Source of the DNA: Methylobacteriaceae bacterium
GTDB taxonomy: Bacteria > Pseudomonadota > Alphaproteobacteria > Rhizobiales > Beijerinckiaceae
DNA: 7,118 bases
Reading direction: 5' to 3'
Assembly (NCBI GenBank): GCA_031272615.1
Contig: JAISTL010000300.1
Span: forward strand, 1 to 7,118
Position 1 is the stretch's first letter. Each line of letters begins with the position of its first letter. The translations under genes were made by a program, and so were the position numbers. Shown piece by piece: positions 6,352 to 7,118 of this stretch. The notes below the pieces were generated by a model. It was not told where the DNA came from and made no database searches. It worked only from the letters and a program-made list of their open reading frames with translations.

Positions 6352-6360
6352 GCTTTATTT
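6324..6360 (+). terminator. Possible intrinsic terminator of the glutathione-transferase gene
   Basis: The second hairpin unit (GC-rich stem 6324-6331 with 6344-6351) is followed two bases later by TTTATTT (6354-6360), a T-rich tail on the plus strand. This fits a rho-independent terminator for gst that ends just inside the topA stop codon region. The 12-nt loop and the interrupted T run make it a weak example. On the minus strand there is no T run, so it is not a good intrinsic terminator for topA. Confidence 0.4.
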
Positions 6361-7118
6361 CGCCGGTTTTTTTGTCGTCCTGGGTTTCTTCTTTTTCGCC
6401 GCGCTCTTCTTTTTTGTCGAAGGGGCGGCGGCGCTTTTTCGCGGCGCGGCGCCCGCAACGCTTCGCCGGGCGGCGAGCAGTCCGATGGCCTGCTCCAGAG
6501 TCACCTCATCGGGGCCGGTGGTTTTCGGCAGCGTCGCGTTGGTTTTTCCGTCGGTGACATAGGGTCCGTAACGCCCGTCCTTCACCGTGATGGTTGCTTT
6601 GCTTTCCGGATCTTCACCGAGAAGGCGCGCGGTTGTTGCGCCGGCGCCGCTTTTCTTTGCGGCGATGAGAGCCCGCGCCTCCTCCAGCGTCACGTCATCG
6701 GGGTTGACGCTTTTCGGCAGTGTCGCGTTGGTTTTGCCGTCGGTGACATAGGGCCCGTAGCGGCCGGCCTTGACGAAAACCGCAGCGCCGCTGTCCGGGT
6801 CTTCCCCGAGGGCGCGCCCGGCGGCGGCGGCTTGCGCGGCGCGACGGGCGGCGAGCAGCGTGACGGCGTCGTCCATGGGCACGGCATCGGGCGTCAAGCT
6901 CTTGGGGATGGTGGCGTTGGTCTTGCCGTCGGTGACATAGGGGCCGTAGCGCCCGTCCTTCACCGAGAGTTCAGCGCCGGTTTCCGGGTCGGCGCCGAGC
7001 ACCCGCGCCGGGACCTGCTCGCGTTTGCCGCGGGGAAGGCGCACGCCGCTTTCCCTGGCGACAATGAGGTCGATGGCGCGGTTGCCGCCGATTTCCAGAA
7101 CATCATCGTCGGCGTCGA
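6355..7118 (-). CDS. topA: DNA topoisomerase I, C-terminal part (5' end beyond window)
   Basis: Relaxes negative supercoils as a type IA topoisomerase; only the last 253 residues are visible, with no catalytic core. The frame runs open to the window edge, and the residues before the GTG at 7044 (DVLEIGGNRAIDLIVARESG) fit the conserved TopA C-terminal segment, so that GTG is not a start. Three repeats of exactly 63 residues follow, each with LGxDP, GRYGPYVTDGKTNATxPKS and a helix ending in LLAARR or a variant. These are C-terminal repeats of the kind that replace zinc ribbons in alphaproteobacterial TopA and probably bind DNA. The protein ends in about 28 residues rich in Lys, Ala and Pro, a basic tail that may add nonspecific DNA affinity. 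The gene converges with gst. Confidence 0.92.
   Translation of the reverse strand, partial: DADDDVLEIGGNRAIDLIVARESGVRLPRGKREQVPARVLGADPETGAELSVKDGRYGPYVTDGKTNATIPKSLTPDAVPMDDAVTLLAARRAAQAAAAGRALGEDPDSGAAVFVKAGRYGPYVTDGKTNATLPKSVNPDDVTLEEARALIAAKKSGAGATTARLLGEDPESKATITVKDGRYGPYVTDGKTNATLPKTTGPDEVTLEQAIGLLAARRSVAGAAPRKSAAAPSTKKKSAAKKKKPRTTKKPAK
6439..7005 (-). repeat. Three tandem 189-bp repeats inside topA
   Basis: The block TCGGTGACAT recurs on the plus strand at 6551, 6740 and 6929, exactly 189 bp apart, within longer near-identical cores encoding GRYGPYVTDGKTNAT. Each unit codes for 63 residues, and conservation is highest in the core and low in the linker helices. This fits internal duplication kept by selection on the DNA-binding motif. 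Confidence 0.88.

Noticed and set aside
6355..7044. Stand-alone 229-residue gene starting with GTG at 7044
   Set aside because: The frame continues upstream to the window edge with sequence typical of TopA, so this is the tail of a longer gene.

Overview
The window is a GC-rich chromosomal segment that looks alphaproteobacterial. The evidence is the ParE type (short TOPRIM region without the gammaproteobacterial GyrB insertion, and a KPEARF-FIQE tail), the topoisomerase I tail made of RYGPYVTDG repeats instead of zinc ribbons, and a contiguous ubiT-ubiU-ubiV cluster. The genus cannot be determined from the sequence. All assignments rest on family motifs recognised by eye; no database search was run.

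Layout, left to right. 51-2123 (-) is parE, topoisomerase IV subunit B, complete. A 95-bp gap (2124-2218) holds a plausible parE promoter. 2219-5293 (-) is a tightly packed four-gene operon transcribed right to left: ubiT, ubiU, ubiV, hemG. ubiT and ubiU overlap by 10 bp, ubiU and ubiV are 62 bp apart around a C8 tract, and ubiV and hemG overlap by 4 bp (GTGA). A 312-bp divergent intergenic region (5294-5605) carries a dense set of inverted repeats and two opposed TTGACA hexamers. 5606-6232 (+) is a YfcG/Nu-class glutathione-transferase-like protein. A 122-bp convergent gap (6233-6354) contains two tandem 42-bp-period hairpin units, the second followed by a T-rich tail. 6355 to the right edge (-) is the C-terminal part of topA, with three 63-residue repeats and a lysine-rich tail.

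How the genes work together. UbiT, UbiU and UbiV are the accessory proteins of the O2-independent ubiquinone pathway. UbiU and UbiV both keep the four cysteines expected to bind a 4Fe-4S cluster, at the spacing seen in E. coli. HemG is the flavodoxin-like protoporphyrinogen oxidase that passes electrons to the quinone pool without O2. Their coupling in one operon suggests an anaerobic module: quinone is made without O2, and the O2-free haem step that needs a quinone is co-expressed with it. The two topoisomerase genes at the edges are housekeeping and appear unrelated to this module.

I found no RNA genes, CRISPR arrays, insertion sequences or phage genes. The most notable items are the ubiTUV-hemG operon, the palindrome cluster in its upstream region and the paired hairpins in the convergent gap. 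I do not see a wholly unknown system here.
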